From: Alphaproteobacteria bacterium
Lineage (GTDB): Bacteria > Pseudomonadota > Alphaproteobacteria > Micropepsales > Micropepsaceae
Direction: 5' to 3'
Assembly (NCBI GenBank): GCA_016124635.1
Contig: WGNJ01000007.1
Location: forward strand, 62,001-126,000
Length of the DNA: 64,000 bases
A program made the position numbers and the translations under genes. The notes below the pieces were generated by a model. That model worked only from the letters and a program-made list of their open reading frames with translations. It ran no database searches and was not told where the DNA came from. Below, in pieces: positions 1 to 10,400 of the stretch. How positions within the stretch are numbered: the first letter of the stretch is position 1; every line of letters starts with the position of its first letter.

Positions 1-1082
1 ACGAACGGCGTGGGCCCGTCCGGAAGCACGCCCCACAGTCGCAGCGCCACCGGAAGCGGAGAGCCGAGAAACGCCACGACGCCGACGATCATCGCTCCGT
101 TCTTCTTGCCCAGCGTGCGCGTAACGATCGGCGCCAACAATGCCCCGATGACCGCCGAGAGAAACACGCCAAGCGTGATGATGCCGATCTGCTGTGACGT
201 AAACGACCAAAAATAGGTCAACAAATAGAACGCCAACGCCGCCGACAGTCCCGCGCCGATCGAGCCAAAAATCGTCGCCACGAACAACGCCACGAACGAT
301 CGGTTCGCCAGCGGCCCCAGAATCTCCTTTAGCGCCGTTACGATGGTAATGCGGCGTTTCGCCGGCGGCGCCTTCAGGTGGGGAATTCTGGAATGCGTCC
401 CGAGTGACGAGATCATGATTGCGACGAACATCAAGCCTGCCGCGATCAACCCATATGTCGCATAGGCGTCTCTGTTGAACTGTCCGTTGGGGATCGCTTC
501 TGTCACGAACGCCGGAAACAACGCCATGAACATCATGACCGACATGGCATTGCCGCCGGTCCAACCGAAATAGGTTCGATAGGAAATGAGAGAGCTTCGT
601 TGGTCGTAGTCGGCGGTTAGTTCCGGCGTCAGCGCCGCGCTCGGCGTCTCGAACAGCGTGATGAAGAACCGGATAAGGATCGACAGCACGAGCAAATAAA
701 TGAACAAGGCTTCGTGCGACCAACCCACGGGCGGCGCCCAAAGAAAATAATATGCGACGGCAACAGGCAGAGCCGCGGCGTACATAAAGGGATGCCGGCG
801 CCCCCACCTAGAATGCAAATTGTCGGACAAATAGCCGATCAGTGGGTCGCCGAACGCGTCGAAGACTAGCGCTATCGAAATCGCAAGCCCTACAAGCTGC
901 GCATTGATGCCGACGACCTGGCTGTAAAACAACAACAGAAAGTAGGAAAAGCCGCCGTCCTTGATGCCGTAGGCAATCGCCCCGATGCCATAAGCGAGCT
1001 TGGTCCCAAGCGACAGCGGCGGACTCGAGGAAACTGATTTCGGCTCGGCGGATCCCCCCGCCGCCACGACCGTCTTCCCCAC
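1..1082 (-). CDS. GPH-family (MFS_2) sugar/cation symporter, 3' part cut by window edge
   Basis: Reading the minus strand from about 1082 gives one open frame to the window edge. It encodes a polytopic membrane protein. After a polar N-terminus comes a first membrane segment, then the glycoside-pentoside-hexuronide family loop with D-P-L-I-G-Y-L-S-D followed by R-W-G-R-R-H-P, which marks the MFS_2 fold. Several more hydrophobic segments follow. Such proteins import sugars or glycosides with H+ or Na+; the substrate cannot be read here. There is no ATG before the first helix, so the start is a GTG, either at 1082 or at 1067; the second has a GGGGAAG-type ribosome site. The gene follows glpX by about 30 bases in the same direction, so it is probably the last visible gene of that operon. 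The C-terminus lies outside the window. Confidence 0.85.
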   Translation of the reverse strand, partial: MGKTVVAAGGSAEPKSVSSSPPLSLGTKLAYGIGAIAYGIKDGGFSYFLLLFYSQVVGINAQLVGLAISIALVFDAFGDPLIGYLSDNLHSRWGRRHPFMYAAALPVAVAYYFLWAPPVGWSHEALFIYLLVLSILIRFFITLFETPSAALTPELTADYDQRSSLISYRTYFGWTGGNAMSVMMFMALFPAFVTEAIPNGQFNRDAYATYGLIAAGLMFVAIMISSLGTHSRIPHLKAPPAKRRITIVTALKEILGPLANRSFVALFVATIFGSIGAGLSAALAFYLLTYFWSFTSQQIGIITLGVFLSAVIGALLAPIVTRTLGKKNGAMIVGVVAFLGSPLPVALRLWGVLPDGPTPF

Positions 1083-1112
1083 GCGCGCCCCCGACCTAGC
1101 AACAGGTTTCGA

Positions 1113-2108
1113 CTAGTGCTTCGCCCGATGGCGCGTCTTGATCCAGCGAACCGTACCGGTGTGCGAGCGCATGACGAGCGTGTGGCTCGAGATGAACTCG
1201 CCGGTGTGCCGGATACCTTCGAGCATCGAGCCCGAGGTCACGCCGGTCGCCGCGAACATCACGTCGCCCGAGGCGAGATCCATCGTTTTGTACTTGCGCG
1301 TCAGATCCTTGACGCCGATGCGGTGCGCGCGCTTGCGCTCGTCTTCGGTGCGAAACACGAGCCGGCCCTGAATCTGACCGCCGATGCAGCGCAACGCCGC
1401 GGCAGCCAGCACACCCTCGGGCGCCCCGCCCTGCCCCATATAGATATCGATGCCCGTATCCGGATCGGCGGTGTGCATGACCCCGGCGATATCTCCGTCG
1501 GAGATCAGCTTCACCGCGGCCCCCGCCTCGCGCACCTTCTCAATCAACGTCCCGTGACGCGGGCGGTCGAGAATGCAGGCGGTGATCTCCCGCGTTGCTA
1601 CACCCTTGGCTCGCGCCAGCGCTTTGATGTTGTCGCGCGGATCGGCATCGAGATCGACGACGTCTTCGGGATAGCCGCCACCGATCGCGATCTTGTCCAT
1701 GTAGGTGTCGGGTGCATGCAGCAGCGAGCCGCCTTCCGCGATCGCTACCACCGCAAGCGCGTCCGCCATCGCTTTCGCGGTCAAGGTCGTACCTTCGAGC
1801 GGGTCGAGCGCGATGTCGACCTTCGGCCCTTTGCCGGTGCCGACCTTTTCGCCGATATAGAGCATCGGCGCGTCGTCGCGCTCACCCTCGCCGATCACGA
1901 CCGTACCGTCGATGTCGAGCGTGTTGAGCGCCTTGCGCATCGCGTCGACTGCCGCCTGATCGGCTGAATGTTCGTCGCCGCGTCCGGCTTGCAGCGATGC
2001 CGCAATCGCCGCGGCTTCCGTCACGCGCGCGAGTTCAAGGGTCAGAATACGCTCGAGATGATGGTGGCCCGGCCGTTCGTGAATGTGATGAACCTTGTGT
2101 TCGTCCAC
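1113..2108 (-). CDS. glpX: Class II fructose-1,6-bisphosphatase
   Basis: GlpX hydrolyses fructose 1,6-bisphosphate to fructose 6-phosphate in gluconeogenesis. In alphaproteobacteria the same type may also act on sedoheptulose bisphosphate. The 331-residue length is normal for the family. Metal and phosphate motifs are visible: G-E-G-E-R-D-D at about 73-79 and D-P-L-E-G-T at 102-107, the signature of the lithium-sensitive phosphatase fold. The start is a GTG with an AAGGGA ribosome site a few bases upstream. The gene begins 21 bases after hom stops, in the same direction, so it is read from the aminotransferase-hom operon. The N-terminus is His-rich, which is unremarkable. This is a confident call. 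Confidence 0.96.
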   Translation of the reverse strand: MDEHKVHHIHERPGHHHLERILTLELARVTEAAAIAASLQAGRGDEHSADQAAVDAMRKALNTLDIDGTVVIGEGERDDAPMLYIGEKVGTGKGPKVDIALDPLEGTTLTAKAMADALAVVAIAEGGSLLHAPDTYMDKIAIGGGYPEDVVDLDADPRDNIKALARAKGVATREITACILDRPRHGTLIEKVREAGAAVKLISDGDIAGVMHTADPDTGIDIYMGQGGAPEGVLAAAALRCIGGQIQGRLVFRTEDERKRAHRIGVKDLTRKYKTMDLASGDVMFAATGVTSGSMLEGIRHTGEFISSHTLVMRSHTGTVRWIKTRHRAKH

Positions 2109-2129
2109 GGCGTTTCCCTTGTCCTTTAT

Positions 2130-3422
2130 CTAGAAGCGTTCCATGCGGATCATACACGGCTCTTCGGCAACCACACCCGCTGTGACGATCGCCTTTATAG
2201 CCCTGGTTAGCGCGGCTTCGCGCGCTTCGTGCGTGATGAAAACCACGGGAACCGCTTCCCCCGGCGCACGGCTGCGCTGCAGCATGCTCTCGATCGACAC
2301 CGCCTGATCGGCAAGGCAGCGCGAAATAACGGCGATCACGCCGGGCCTGTCGATGACCGTAAAGCGCAGATAGCACGCGCCTTGATGGTCGCCCATCGGT
2401 GTGATCGCCGGCCGCTTCAGCGATGCTGCCGGTGCACCGAATGTGGGCAAACGCGGCCCGCGCGCGATATCGAGAATATCGGCCAGAACCGCCGATGCGG
2501 TCGGACCGGCCCCTGCGCCGCGGCCCTCGTAAACGGACTTGCCGACGAGATCGCCTTCGGCCACGACGGCGTTATAAACGCCGTCGACGTCGGCGAGTGG
2601 CGTACCGAGTGGCACCATCGCCGGGTGCACGCGTTGCTCGATGCCGCCGTCGGAGCGCGTCGCAACACCGAGCAGCTTGATCCGATAGCCGAACTCCCGC
2701 GCAAAGACGATATCGTGCGGCGTGATCCGCTCGATGCCTTCGACGTGAATGCCGTCGAGCGCGGGTGCATTGCCGAAGGCAACGGCCGCAAGCAAGCAAA
2801 GTTTGTGCGCCGTATCCATGCCGCCTATATCGAAGGTCGGATCGGCCTCGGCATAGCCCAGCTTCTGTGCCTCGGCCAAAACATCGCCGAAGGCGCGCCC
2901 CGACGACTCCATCGTCGTCAGGATGTAGTTGCAGGTGCCGTTCAATATTCCGTAGACGCGCTCGAGGCGATTGGCGGCAAGTCCTTCACGCACCGACTTG
3001 ATGATCGGAATGCCGCCGGCAACCGCGGCTTCGAAATTGAGCGCAAGTCCCTTGGCTTCTGCGGCCGCGGCAAGCTTGGCGCCATGATGTGCGAGCAATG
3101 CCTTGTTTGCCGTGACGACCGGCTTGCCGGCGGCGAGCGCGGCCTCGACGGCGGCCTTCGCAGGATCGCCTTCGCCGCCCATCAACTCGACGAACACGTC
3201 GATCGCCGGCGACTTCGCCATCGCCACCGGATCGGCGAACCACTCGACACCGGAAAGATCGACGCCGCGGTCCTTGCGCTTGTCGCGTGCCGTCGCGCCG
3301 GCAAACGTAAGCTTGCGTCCGGCGCGGACATTGAGTGCCGCCGATTGCTCGATGAGCAGGCGCGCCACATTCGCGCCGACCGTGCCCAAGCCGGCGATCC
3401 CGATCTTGAGCGGCGCCGTCAT
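2130..3422 (-). CDS. hom: Homoserine dehydrogenase
   Basis: This enzyme reduces aspartate semialdehyde to homoserine with NAD(P)H, the branch step towards threonine and methionine. The 430-residue protein has the nucleotide-binding G-L-G-T-V-G at residues 11-16, the V-T-A-N-K motif at 103-107, the catalytic-domain stretch N-G-T-C-N-Y-I-L at 161-168, and the family signature D-P-T-F-D-I-G-G-M-D...K at 194-207. The last 80 or so residues form an ACT domain, as expected for feedback control by threonine. Its start overlaps the end of the upstream aminotransferase gene by four bases, so translation is coupled. There is no aspartokinase fusion. Confidence 0.97.
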   Translation of the reverse strand: MTAPLKIGIAGLGTVGANVARLLIEQSAALNVRAGRKLTFAGATARDKRKDRGVDLSGVEWFADPVAMAKSPAIDVFVELMGGEGDPAKAAVEAALAAGKPVVTANKALLAHHGAKLAAAAEAKGLALNFEAAVAGGIPIIKSVREGLAANRLERVYGILNGTCNYILTTMESSGRAFGDVLAEAQKLGYAEADPTFDIGGMDTAHKLCLLAAVAFGNAPALDGIHVEGIERITPHDIVFAREFGYRIKLLGVATRSDGGIEQRVHPAMVPLGTPLADVDGVYNAVVAEGDLVGKSVYEGRGAGAGPTASAVLADILDIARGPRLPTFGAPAASLKRPAITPMGDHQGACYLRFTVIDRPGVIAVISRCLADQAVSIESMLQRSRAPGEAVPVVFITHEAREAALTRAIKAIVTAGVVAEEPCMIRMERF

Positions 3423-4630
3423 TGCGCCGCGTCCTTCGCCTCTTGGATACCGGGTCCCGCGCTCAAGAACTTGCGCACGTTGCGCGCTGCCTGCCGAATA
3501 CGCTGCTCGTTTTCGACGAGCGCGATGCGTACATGGCCCTCGCCGTACTCGCCGAAGCCCGCACCCGGCGCGACCGCGACCTTCGCGTGTTGCAACAACA
3601 GCTTTGAGAATTCAAGCGACCCGAGCGGCCTAAACTGCTCGGGAATTGGCGCCCAGGCAAACATGGATGCGGCCGGCGCCGGTATCGTCCAGCCGGCGCG
3701 TCCGAAGCTGTCGATCAAGGCATCGCGGCGGCCCTTGTAGATCGCCCGCATCTCATCGACGCAGTCCTGCGGTCCGTTCAGCGCTGCGGCCGCAGCAACT
3801 TGAATCGGCGTGAAGGCACCGTAGTCGAGATACGATTTGATCCGACCCAGCGCATGGATCATGCGCTCGTTGCCGGCGGCAAAGCCCATGCGCCATCCGG
3901 GCATGGCATAGGTCTTCGACAGCGAATTGAATTCGACGACGATATCTTTGGCGCCCGGCACCTGCAGCATCGAGGGCGGCGGTTCTTTGTCGAAATAGAT
4001 TTCGGCGTAGGCGAGGTCGGAGAGAACCAAAAGGTTCTTCTCTTTCGCGAATTTCACGACGTCTTTGTAGAAGTCGAGCCCGACGACCTGCGCGGTCGGG
4101 TTCGAGGGATAGTTCACGACGACCGCCGTCGGCGGCGGCACGGCGTGACGCACCGCGCGCTCGAGCCCGCGGAAGAACTGCTCCGGGCTCGACGCTTCGA
4201 CATGACGGATTGCTGCACCGGCCAGGATGAAGCCGAAGGCATGGATCGGATATGCCGGGTTCGGAACGAGGATCGTATCGCCGGGCGCCGTGATCGCCTG
4301 CGCCAAATTCGCGAAGCCCTCTTTCGAGCCCAGCGTCGCAATCACTTCTTTTTCGGGATCGACCTTCACGCCGAAACGACGGCCGTAATATTTCGCCATC
4401 GCCTTGCGCAGACCCAGAATGCCCCGCGAGGCTGAGTAGCGGTTCGTGCGCGGGTCGCGCACGGTCTCGATCAGCTTGTCGACGATGTGCTTCGGCGTGG
4501 GCATATCGGGGTTGCCCATGCCGAAATCGATGATGTCTTCGCCGTCGGCGCGCGCCTTTGCCTTGAGGCGATTGACTTCCTCGAAGACATACGGAGGCAG
4601 CCGCTTGATACGGTGAAACTCAGTAGTCAA
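3419..4630 (-). CDS. alaC: PLP-dependent aminotransferase, AlaC-like (glutamate-pyruvate type)
   Basis: A fold-type I class I/II aminotransferase of 403 residues. The Schiff-base lysine is K239 in S-L-S-K-T-Y-A-M-P-G-W-R. The cofactor-contact motifs Y-P-S-N-P-T-A (174-180) and S-D-L-A-Y-A-E (204-210) are present. The sequence resembles AlaC and LL-diaminopimelate aminotransferase-like proteins, which make alanine from pyruvate and glutamate; the exact substrate is inferred. It lies directly upstream of hom with a four-base overlap, an arrangement common in alphaproteobacteria, so a role in amino-acid supply fits. The start is a TTG preceded by GAGGT about seven bases upstream. The gene symbol rests on family resemblance. 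Confidence 0.88.
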   Translation of the reverse strand: MTTEFHRIKRLPPYVFEEVNRLKAKARADGEDIIDFGMGNPDMPTPKHIVDKLIETVRDPRTNRYSASRGILGLRKAMAKYYGRRFGVKVDPEKEVIATLGSKEGFANLAQAITAPGDTILVPNPAYPIHAFGFILAGAAIRHVEASSPEQFFRGLERAVRHAVPPPTAVVVNYPSNPTAQVVGLDFYKDVVKFAKEKNLLVLSDLAYAEIYFDKEPPPSMLQVPGAKDIVVEFNSLSKTYAMPGWRMGFAAGNERMIHALGRIKSYLDYGAFTPIQVAAAAALNGPQDCVDEMRAIYKGRRDALIDSFGRAGWTIPAPAASMFAWAPIPEQFRPLGSLEFSKLLLQHAKVAVAPGAGFGEYGEGHVRIALVENEQRIRQAARNVRKFLSAGPGIQEAKDAAQ

Positions 4631-4670
4631 TTCCCGACCTCAACAAGCGCCGAACGCCGACTCGAAAGCC

Positions 4671-5228
4671 TCAATGGTCCGAGGCGGGAGTGCTATCACT
4701 TCCCTCGGCCGGTTTCGCGTCCGATGTCGATCCGTCGGCGGGCGTTGCGTCGGCAGGCTTTGCCGGCGGTGGCGGCGCCGCAGGCGTCTCCGTGCCGCCG
4801 CGCAAGACATCGGCCGAATGTTGCGCGTCCTCACGGTCGCGGACCAGGCTGTCGCGAATTTCGCGACGTTGCGACTCGGTAGTGCCCACCGTCTGCGCAT
4901 CCGGCTGCGCAGCCAGGTTCGGGTAGTCCACGGGCTGACCGTCGGCCTTTTCGCTGGGCAAGGCAGACTCACCGGGCTTGTCGGACGTCGCGCTCGTCGT
5001 TCCAGCACTGCTCGAGGCCGTCTGAGTCGTCGCCGTGGTGACCGGCGGCGGCTTGTCCCCAGCCGATGGCGGCGGCGGCGCCGTTTTTGCCCCGCCGTTC
5101 GCTTCCGAGCCGCCCCCTGCAATGGTGTCGATCCACGTACCGGGCTTGGAGGCATCAAACGACGAGCATGCGCTAAGGAAACCGGCGACAGCGGCCAGCG
5201 CGAGCGCACGCGGGAGCAAGCGACGCAT
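4671..5228 (-). CDS. Small Pro/Ala/Asp-rich lipoprotein, function unknown
   Basis: The predicted product of 185 residues starts with a typical lipoprotein signal: two arginines, a hydrophobic stretch and a lipobox L-S-A-C at about residues 18-21. The rest is low-complexity, rich in Thr, Ala, Pro, Ser and Asp, with a central stretch containing a short Q-R-R-E-I-R-D-S-L helix. I recognise no enzyme domain. The start at 5228 is chosen over a longer reading frame because AGGAGA lies just upstream and the signal peptide begins there. It is divergent from phaC, with about 180 bases between the starts, so the two promoters share this gap. Similar short lipoproteins are often envelope spacers; that is a guess. 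Confidence 0.72.
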   Translation of the reverse strand: MRRLLPRALALAAVAGFLSACSSFDASKPGTWIDTIAGGGSEANGGAKTAPPPPSAGDKPPPVTTATTQTASSSAGTTSATSDKPGESALPSEKADGQPVDYPNLAAQPDAQTVGTTESQRREIRDSLVRDREDAQHSADVLRGGTETPAAPPPPAKPADATPADGSTSDAKPAEGSDSTPASDH

Positions 5229-5406
5229 TCTTAATTCTCCTATCGGGGGAGGACCACTTTGCGCGAATCGGGGCCGAAACTCCAGGCCTTCCTGTCGCGC
5301 CAGGCTTGTCCCCGCCCTAGCACTAGCGGTAATTCCCGTTGCAAAGCAGCATATTAAGGGATTTGAGGCAAACTGCGACGAAGCAGCGCCCAAGGTTCAG
5401 AGGACC

Positions 5407-7218
5407 ATGTCAGAGCCCATCCGCACAACAGCCGCCAATGGCACCAGCGCGTATTCCATTCAGGACCCTGCCGAATTCTCGCGCAACATGATGAAGGTAG
5501 CGGCACAGAGCCAGCGCCTCGTCACCGACTTTCTCAAGAACCAGACGCAGCAGAACTCGAACGGTCCGGCCGACCCGTTGAATCTCGGACAGACGTTCGT
5601 CGACTTCCTTGGCCATGCGATGCGCAGCCCCGGGATACTTCTCGAGGCGAATTTCAAACTCTGGCAGAGCTACCTGACACTTTGGCATCACACCGCGCAG
5701 CGCATGCTTGGTCAAAGCGTCGAGCCCTTGATCGAGCCCTCGCCGTCCGACAAGCGCTTTAGAGACAAGGATTGGTCGGAGGTTCAGATCTTCGACTTCA
5801 TCAAGCAATCGTACCTGCTGACCGCGCGCTGGATGCAAGAGACCGTTGCCGAGGTGAAGGGGCTCGATCCACACACCCGCAAGAAGATCGAGTTCTACAC
5901 CAAGCAATTCGCCGACGCGCTTTCGCCGACGAATTTCGTGTTCACCAATCCAGAGGTCCTGCGCGAGACGTTCAAGTCGAACGGCGAGAACCTCGTGAAG
6001 GGCTTGAACAACCTGCTCATCGATCTCGAGCGCGGCAAGGGCCAACTCTCCATACGCCAGACCGACATGGACTACTTCGAGGTCGGCCGCAATTTGGCAA
6101 CCACGCCCGGCAAAGTGGTCTACCAGAACGAGCTGATGCAGCTCATCCAATATATGCCGACGACGGAAGAGCAATTCGAGCGCCCGCTCCTCATCTTCCC
6201 GCCGTGGATCAACAAGTATTACATCCTCGATCTCGGCGAGAAGAACTCGTTCGTGCGCTGGGCGACCTCGCGCGGCTACACGGTGTTCGTCGTCTCCTGG
6301 GTCAATCCCGACGCACGCCTCGCGCAAAGGACGTTCGAAGACTACATGCGCCTCGGCATCTTCGAAGCGCTCGACGCCGTCGAAAAGGCGACCGGTGTGA
6401 AAGAGGTCAACACGATCGGCTATTGCATCGGCGGCACGCTGCTCTCGGCGACGCTCGCTTATATGGCCGCCAAAAACGACAAGCGCATCACCTCGGCGAC
6501 GTTCTTCGCGGCCCAAGCCGACTTCTCCGAAGCCGGCGATCTTCAGGTCTTCATCGACGAAGATCAGCTGAAGAACATGGAAGATCAGATGGTGGCGTCT
6601 GGCGGCTATCTCGACGGCGCCAAGATGGCCACGACCTTCAACATGCTGCGCTCCAACGATTTGATCTGGAGCTTCGTGGTCAACAACTACCTGCTCGGCC
6701 GCGACCCGATGCGCTTCGACCTGCTTTATTGGAACGCCGACGCGACGCGCATGCCGATCGCAATGCACATGTTCTACCTGCGCGAATGCTACAAGGAGAA
6801 CAACCTCGCCAAGGGCAAGATGGTCCTGGCCGGCGAGAAGCTTGATCTCTCGAAGGTGAAGATTCCGATCTTCCTGCAGTCGTCCAAGGAGGATCACATC
6901 GCGCCCTATCGCTCGGTCTACAAGTCGACCAAGCTGTTCAAAGGTCCGATCACCTTCATGATGGCGGGCTCGGGTCACATCGCGGGCGTGATCAATCACC
7001 CGGACGCCAAGAAGTATCAGTACTGGACCAACGACCAGCTGCCGGATCGCGTCGAGGATTGGATCGCGACCTCGAACGAAACGCCGGGCTCATGGTGGCC
7101 GTACTGGGACAAGTGGCTCTCGAAGCTCTCGGGCGAAAAGGTCCTCGCCCGCATCCCGGGCGACCACAAGCTCAAGGTCATCGAAGACGCCCCCGGCGCC
7201 TACGCCAAGATGAAATAA
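5407..7218 (+). CDS. phaC: Class I poly(3-hydroxyalkanoate) synthase
   Basis: PhaC polymerises 3-hydroxyacyl-CoA into storage polyester at the granule surface. The 603-residue length fits class I enzymes. The lipase-like box is G-Y-C-I-G-G with the nucleophile Cys340. The other triad members are D496 in S-K-E-D-H-I-A-P and H524 in G-S-G-H-I-A-G. The N-terminal region is the usual PhaC_N domain. The start at 5407 lies inside a longer frame; the codons upstream overlap the divergent lipoprotein gene, so the shorter start is preferred. No phaA, phaB or phaP lies next to it. A separate PHB depolymerase-like esterase occurs at 26.5-27.4 kb. Confidence 0.96.
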   Translation: MSEPIRTTAANGTSAYSIQDPAEFSRNMMKVAAQSQRLVTDFLKNQTQQNSNGPADPLNLGQTFVDFLGHAMRSPGILLEANFKLWQSYLTLWHHTAQRMLGQSVEPLIEPSPSDKRFRDKDWSEVQIFDFIKQSYLLTARWMQETVAEVKGLDPHTRKKIEFYTKQFADALSPTNFVFTNPEVLRETFKSNGENLVKGLNNLLIDLERGKGQLSIRQTDMDYFEVGRNLATTPGKVVYQNELMQLIQYMPTTEEQFERPLLIFPPWINKYYILDLGEKNSFVRWATSRGYTVFVVSWVNPDARLAQRTFEDYMRLGIFEALDAVEKATGVKEVNTIGYCIGGTLLSATLAYMAAKNDKRITSATFFAAQADFSEAGDLQVFIDEDQLKNMEDQMVASGGYLDGAKMATTFNMLRSNDLIWSFVVNNYLLGRDPMRFDLLYWNADATRMPIAMHMFYLRECYKENNLAKGKMVLAGEKLDLSKVKIPIFLQSSKEDHIAPYRSVYKSTKLFKGPITFMMAGSGHIAGVINHPDAKKYQYWTNDQLPDRVEDWIATSNETPGSWWPYWDKWLSKLSGEKVLARIPGDHKLKVIEDAPGAYAKMK

Positions 7219-7219
7219 A

Positions 7220-7248
7220 GCCGCCGCAGTTCTTGCGACGACGGCGGC
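7220..7248 (+). terminator. Hairpin after phaC, possible terminator
   Basis: Two bases after the phaC stop codon, GCCGCCG (7220-7226) pairs with CGGCGGC (7242-7248) around a 15-base loop. No clear T-run follows, so termination is plausible but not shown. Confidence 0.4.
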
Positions 7249-7474
7249 CTAGGACGAGTGTCGCCGTCATCACATTCACAACGCATAGTTGAGGATTGCT
7301 CTTTCTTTCGTGGTGAGCCAGGCCGCGCGCCTGTGGTAAGTCCATACCCGCACGTAGCACCAGGCTGGGCGGTATCGATCGCGTGCCGACGAAGCGGCGC
7401 GTTGGAGAACTCATTCCTTCGAAATGCAAGCATACTCGCGCGCCGAACCGCGCGATCTGGGAGAGCTCTGAGCA

Positions 7475-10400
7475 ATGCGCAGCGCAACCGCCTCGATCCG
7501 CCTGGTGATCTTGATCGGCATTGCGTTGTGTTTGATGGGTGCAGACGCAACGTCGGCAAGCGACACCGTACCGAACCCGGGCCGCGACATCGCGATTACG
7601 CTGCAAGCCGCCGAGATCGCCGAAGGTCTCGCATCGCGCGATCGCTGGGACGCAGCCTTCGTCGTTAAGCGGGTCGGCAAAGATCCGGCCAAGCTGTTCG
7701 CATGGGTGCAGACCAATAGCTTTTGGATTCCCTATCGCGGCGTTCTGCGCGGCCCCGTCGGCGTGCTGATGGATGGTCGTGGCAACAGCCTCGATCGCTC
7801 GCTCCTGCTTGCCGACCTGTTGAAACGTGCCGGGCAAACGGTTCGCCTGGCGCACGGTCAAATGACGCAACAAGACGCGGTCACGCGCCTCTCGCAACTC
7901 GTCGCGCGCGAAGCGAACGCAAATGGTCCGGTTGGCAACGCTCGTCTGAGTGTCACTGGCGCCGCGATGTTGAACGCGGCAACCGCCCAGCTCTCGACAG
8001 AAAAGCAGGATGCCGCCCGCAGACTCGCGACGTTGAACGCGCGCACTGCAGCGCAAACGCGGCGCCTGCTGCAGATGATCGAGAAGCCGGATGCCAGCGA
8101 CGAGTGGAGCGATCGCTTCGTGACCGCGCTCGAAGCTCTGCAGGATCACTGGTGGGTGCAGCGTCAAACAGCGGCCGGCTGGGTCGACATGGATGTACTC
8201 ACACCCGATGGCAAAGCGGCGGTCTCGCTCCAAAGCACGTCGCGCCCCGAAGACCTCGGCATCGACGGTCTCTATCAGGAGATCACGCTACGCGTTGTCG
8301 CGGAGCAGTGGACGCCCGGCAGCCTCGCCGAACACGTCGCGATGGAGCACAAGCTGCGGCCCGCCGATCTCATCGGCAAAGCCATCGTGCTTCAGTTTTG
8401 GCCAACCGCGCCGATCAAATCGCGAACGCCGGCCGGCCGCGAAGAACTCAAGACCGCGAAAGGCGGCGAATGGGCGGCGATCCTTACGATCGATCGCGAT
8501 GCGGCTGACGCCGGGATTCTTCCCGAGAGCGGAGATGATCTCGATCAACCGCCACAAGGCGGCGCCTTTGGCGGCATCGCCGGTAGCTTCGGCTCGACAT
8601 TCGCCCCGCCTGCGCAACGGTCGACGCCAAAGTCGACACTCAGCGCGGTCTGGCTGGAGTACGAATTCAAGTCGCCGGGACAGGAGTCGCGGAAAGTTCG
8701 CCGCGAGATCTTCGATCTCGTCGGGCCCTCGCGCCGCGCGGAGGGCGCGCCACAACAGCTCGCTTTGGATGACACTGCTCGTGCGGTGCGCGAGCGGGCT
8801 ATGGCAATGCGTAGTGAGATTCTGCCCCTACCTTGCGCCATCGCCCCAAGCTACGTCACGCACCTCGTCTCGCAAGCCTTGCTCCGTAGTCGTCAGATCC
8901 TGACCGCTGCAACGCAACCCAATGTGACCGACGCCGCCGTGTTCGAGATGACGCAACATGCCGCGCCGCCCGTCACATCGCTTTACGCTTTGGCGCTCGC
9001 GGCGACGAGCATCGGCAGCACGTCGACCTACGTCGACAAGCCGCTGCTCTTTACAAACCACTTCTATCCGAAGCCGGGGGACGCCAGCATCATCGTCAAC
9101 GCGACGGATATCGTCGCCAACGATATAGGCGTCAGCCTCGCCGTGAACGACGCCTTCTCGGCCAGGCTCGCCGAAGGCGTCCGCCACACCAACGCCGAAT
9201 CCCTCTTCCACGGCCCGATCCCGGGCTACAGCACGGCGGACGCGTTTGCTCAGCCGGGTGCATGGGCCGCACTGACAGCATCCGACGAAGCGGCCATCAA
9301 CGCATTGACGCTGCCTGCCGATGTCCGGCGGCGAATTCTCGATGAAGTGATGAACGGCCAGATCGTCGTCGCACCGCGCGTCGCACTGTCGACACCGAGT
9401 GGCCCATACGCCGGCTGGTGGCGCATCGATCCCGCGACCGGCACAACGCTCGGCTTCGGCGCCAATGGCTGGGGTGCATCGGCAACCGAGCGGGGCTTTC
9501 TCGCACGCGTAGCCGGCGCCGCCGGCCGCGCGTTCATGAAGAACTATGCGAGGATTATCTTCGTCTTCACGACCGGATACGCCTTTTGTGTCGCACCAAA
9601 GATTGTGCGCGACTACGGATTGGGACGCGAGGCGGACACGGAAGAGCCGCCGCGCCTCGGCCTGAAGCTTACGATCAAAAACAGCGCCAGCCAGTGCCTC
9701 GCGGAGGGTGGCTTCTTCGCTGCTCTGGCGACATTGCCGCTCGTCGCCAGTGAGGTGAACGCCGCAGCCGAAGCTCCCAGGGTCCCCTCTGAGCCGGCGC
9801 CGCCGGAACTCGCGCCGCCAGCCGAACCGCCATGCCCCGGTGGTGGGCGTGGCCCCGGCACCGAGGTGATGCCCGCGCCCGGACGCCCTGGCAGCGGCAA
9901 CACACAACCGATGCCGGCTCGGCCAAACGCAAGTCCCCCGGTCGGGAGCAGACCGCCAGGACCGTTCCAGATGGATCCCGCAAATAAGGCATGGCAGCGC
10001 GAAGGCTACGAGGCCGGTCACACTGCGGCCGTTGCCATGGGCGACCCCGCAATCTTCGAGTTCGCCGACCAAGCGGCGCGCAGCACTTACAACGGCGCGA
10101 TTCAAAGTGGCGCGACCGTCGACGCTGCGTTCCAAGCGTCCAAAGACATGTGGTTCGAAGCCGTGAAGCAGGGACAAGGTAATACGATAGTCGTGGAAGG
10201 CTATCCGGTCGGCTCGGGCCGCGGCGGCAAGACGGTCGGAATGCCGAGCGCACCTGGACCCGTGCCTGGAAAGTCCCCGATGGCACAGACGGGGGAAGTG
10301 CCTGTCCGCAGCGACACTCTTCCGATGGATCAAGCGCCGCCGCGCGTGCCCCCGACACAGCCCATGACGCAACCGGTGCAGACGCCGGCACAATCCCCGA

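Noticed and set aside
5410..6999. Long minus-strand frame (529 codons) opposite phaC
   Set aside because: It is antisense to a gene with a complete catalytic triad; such frames come from GC-rich codon bias.
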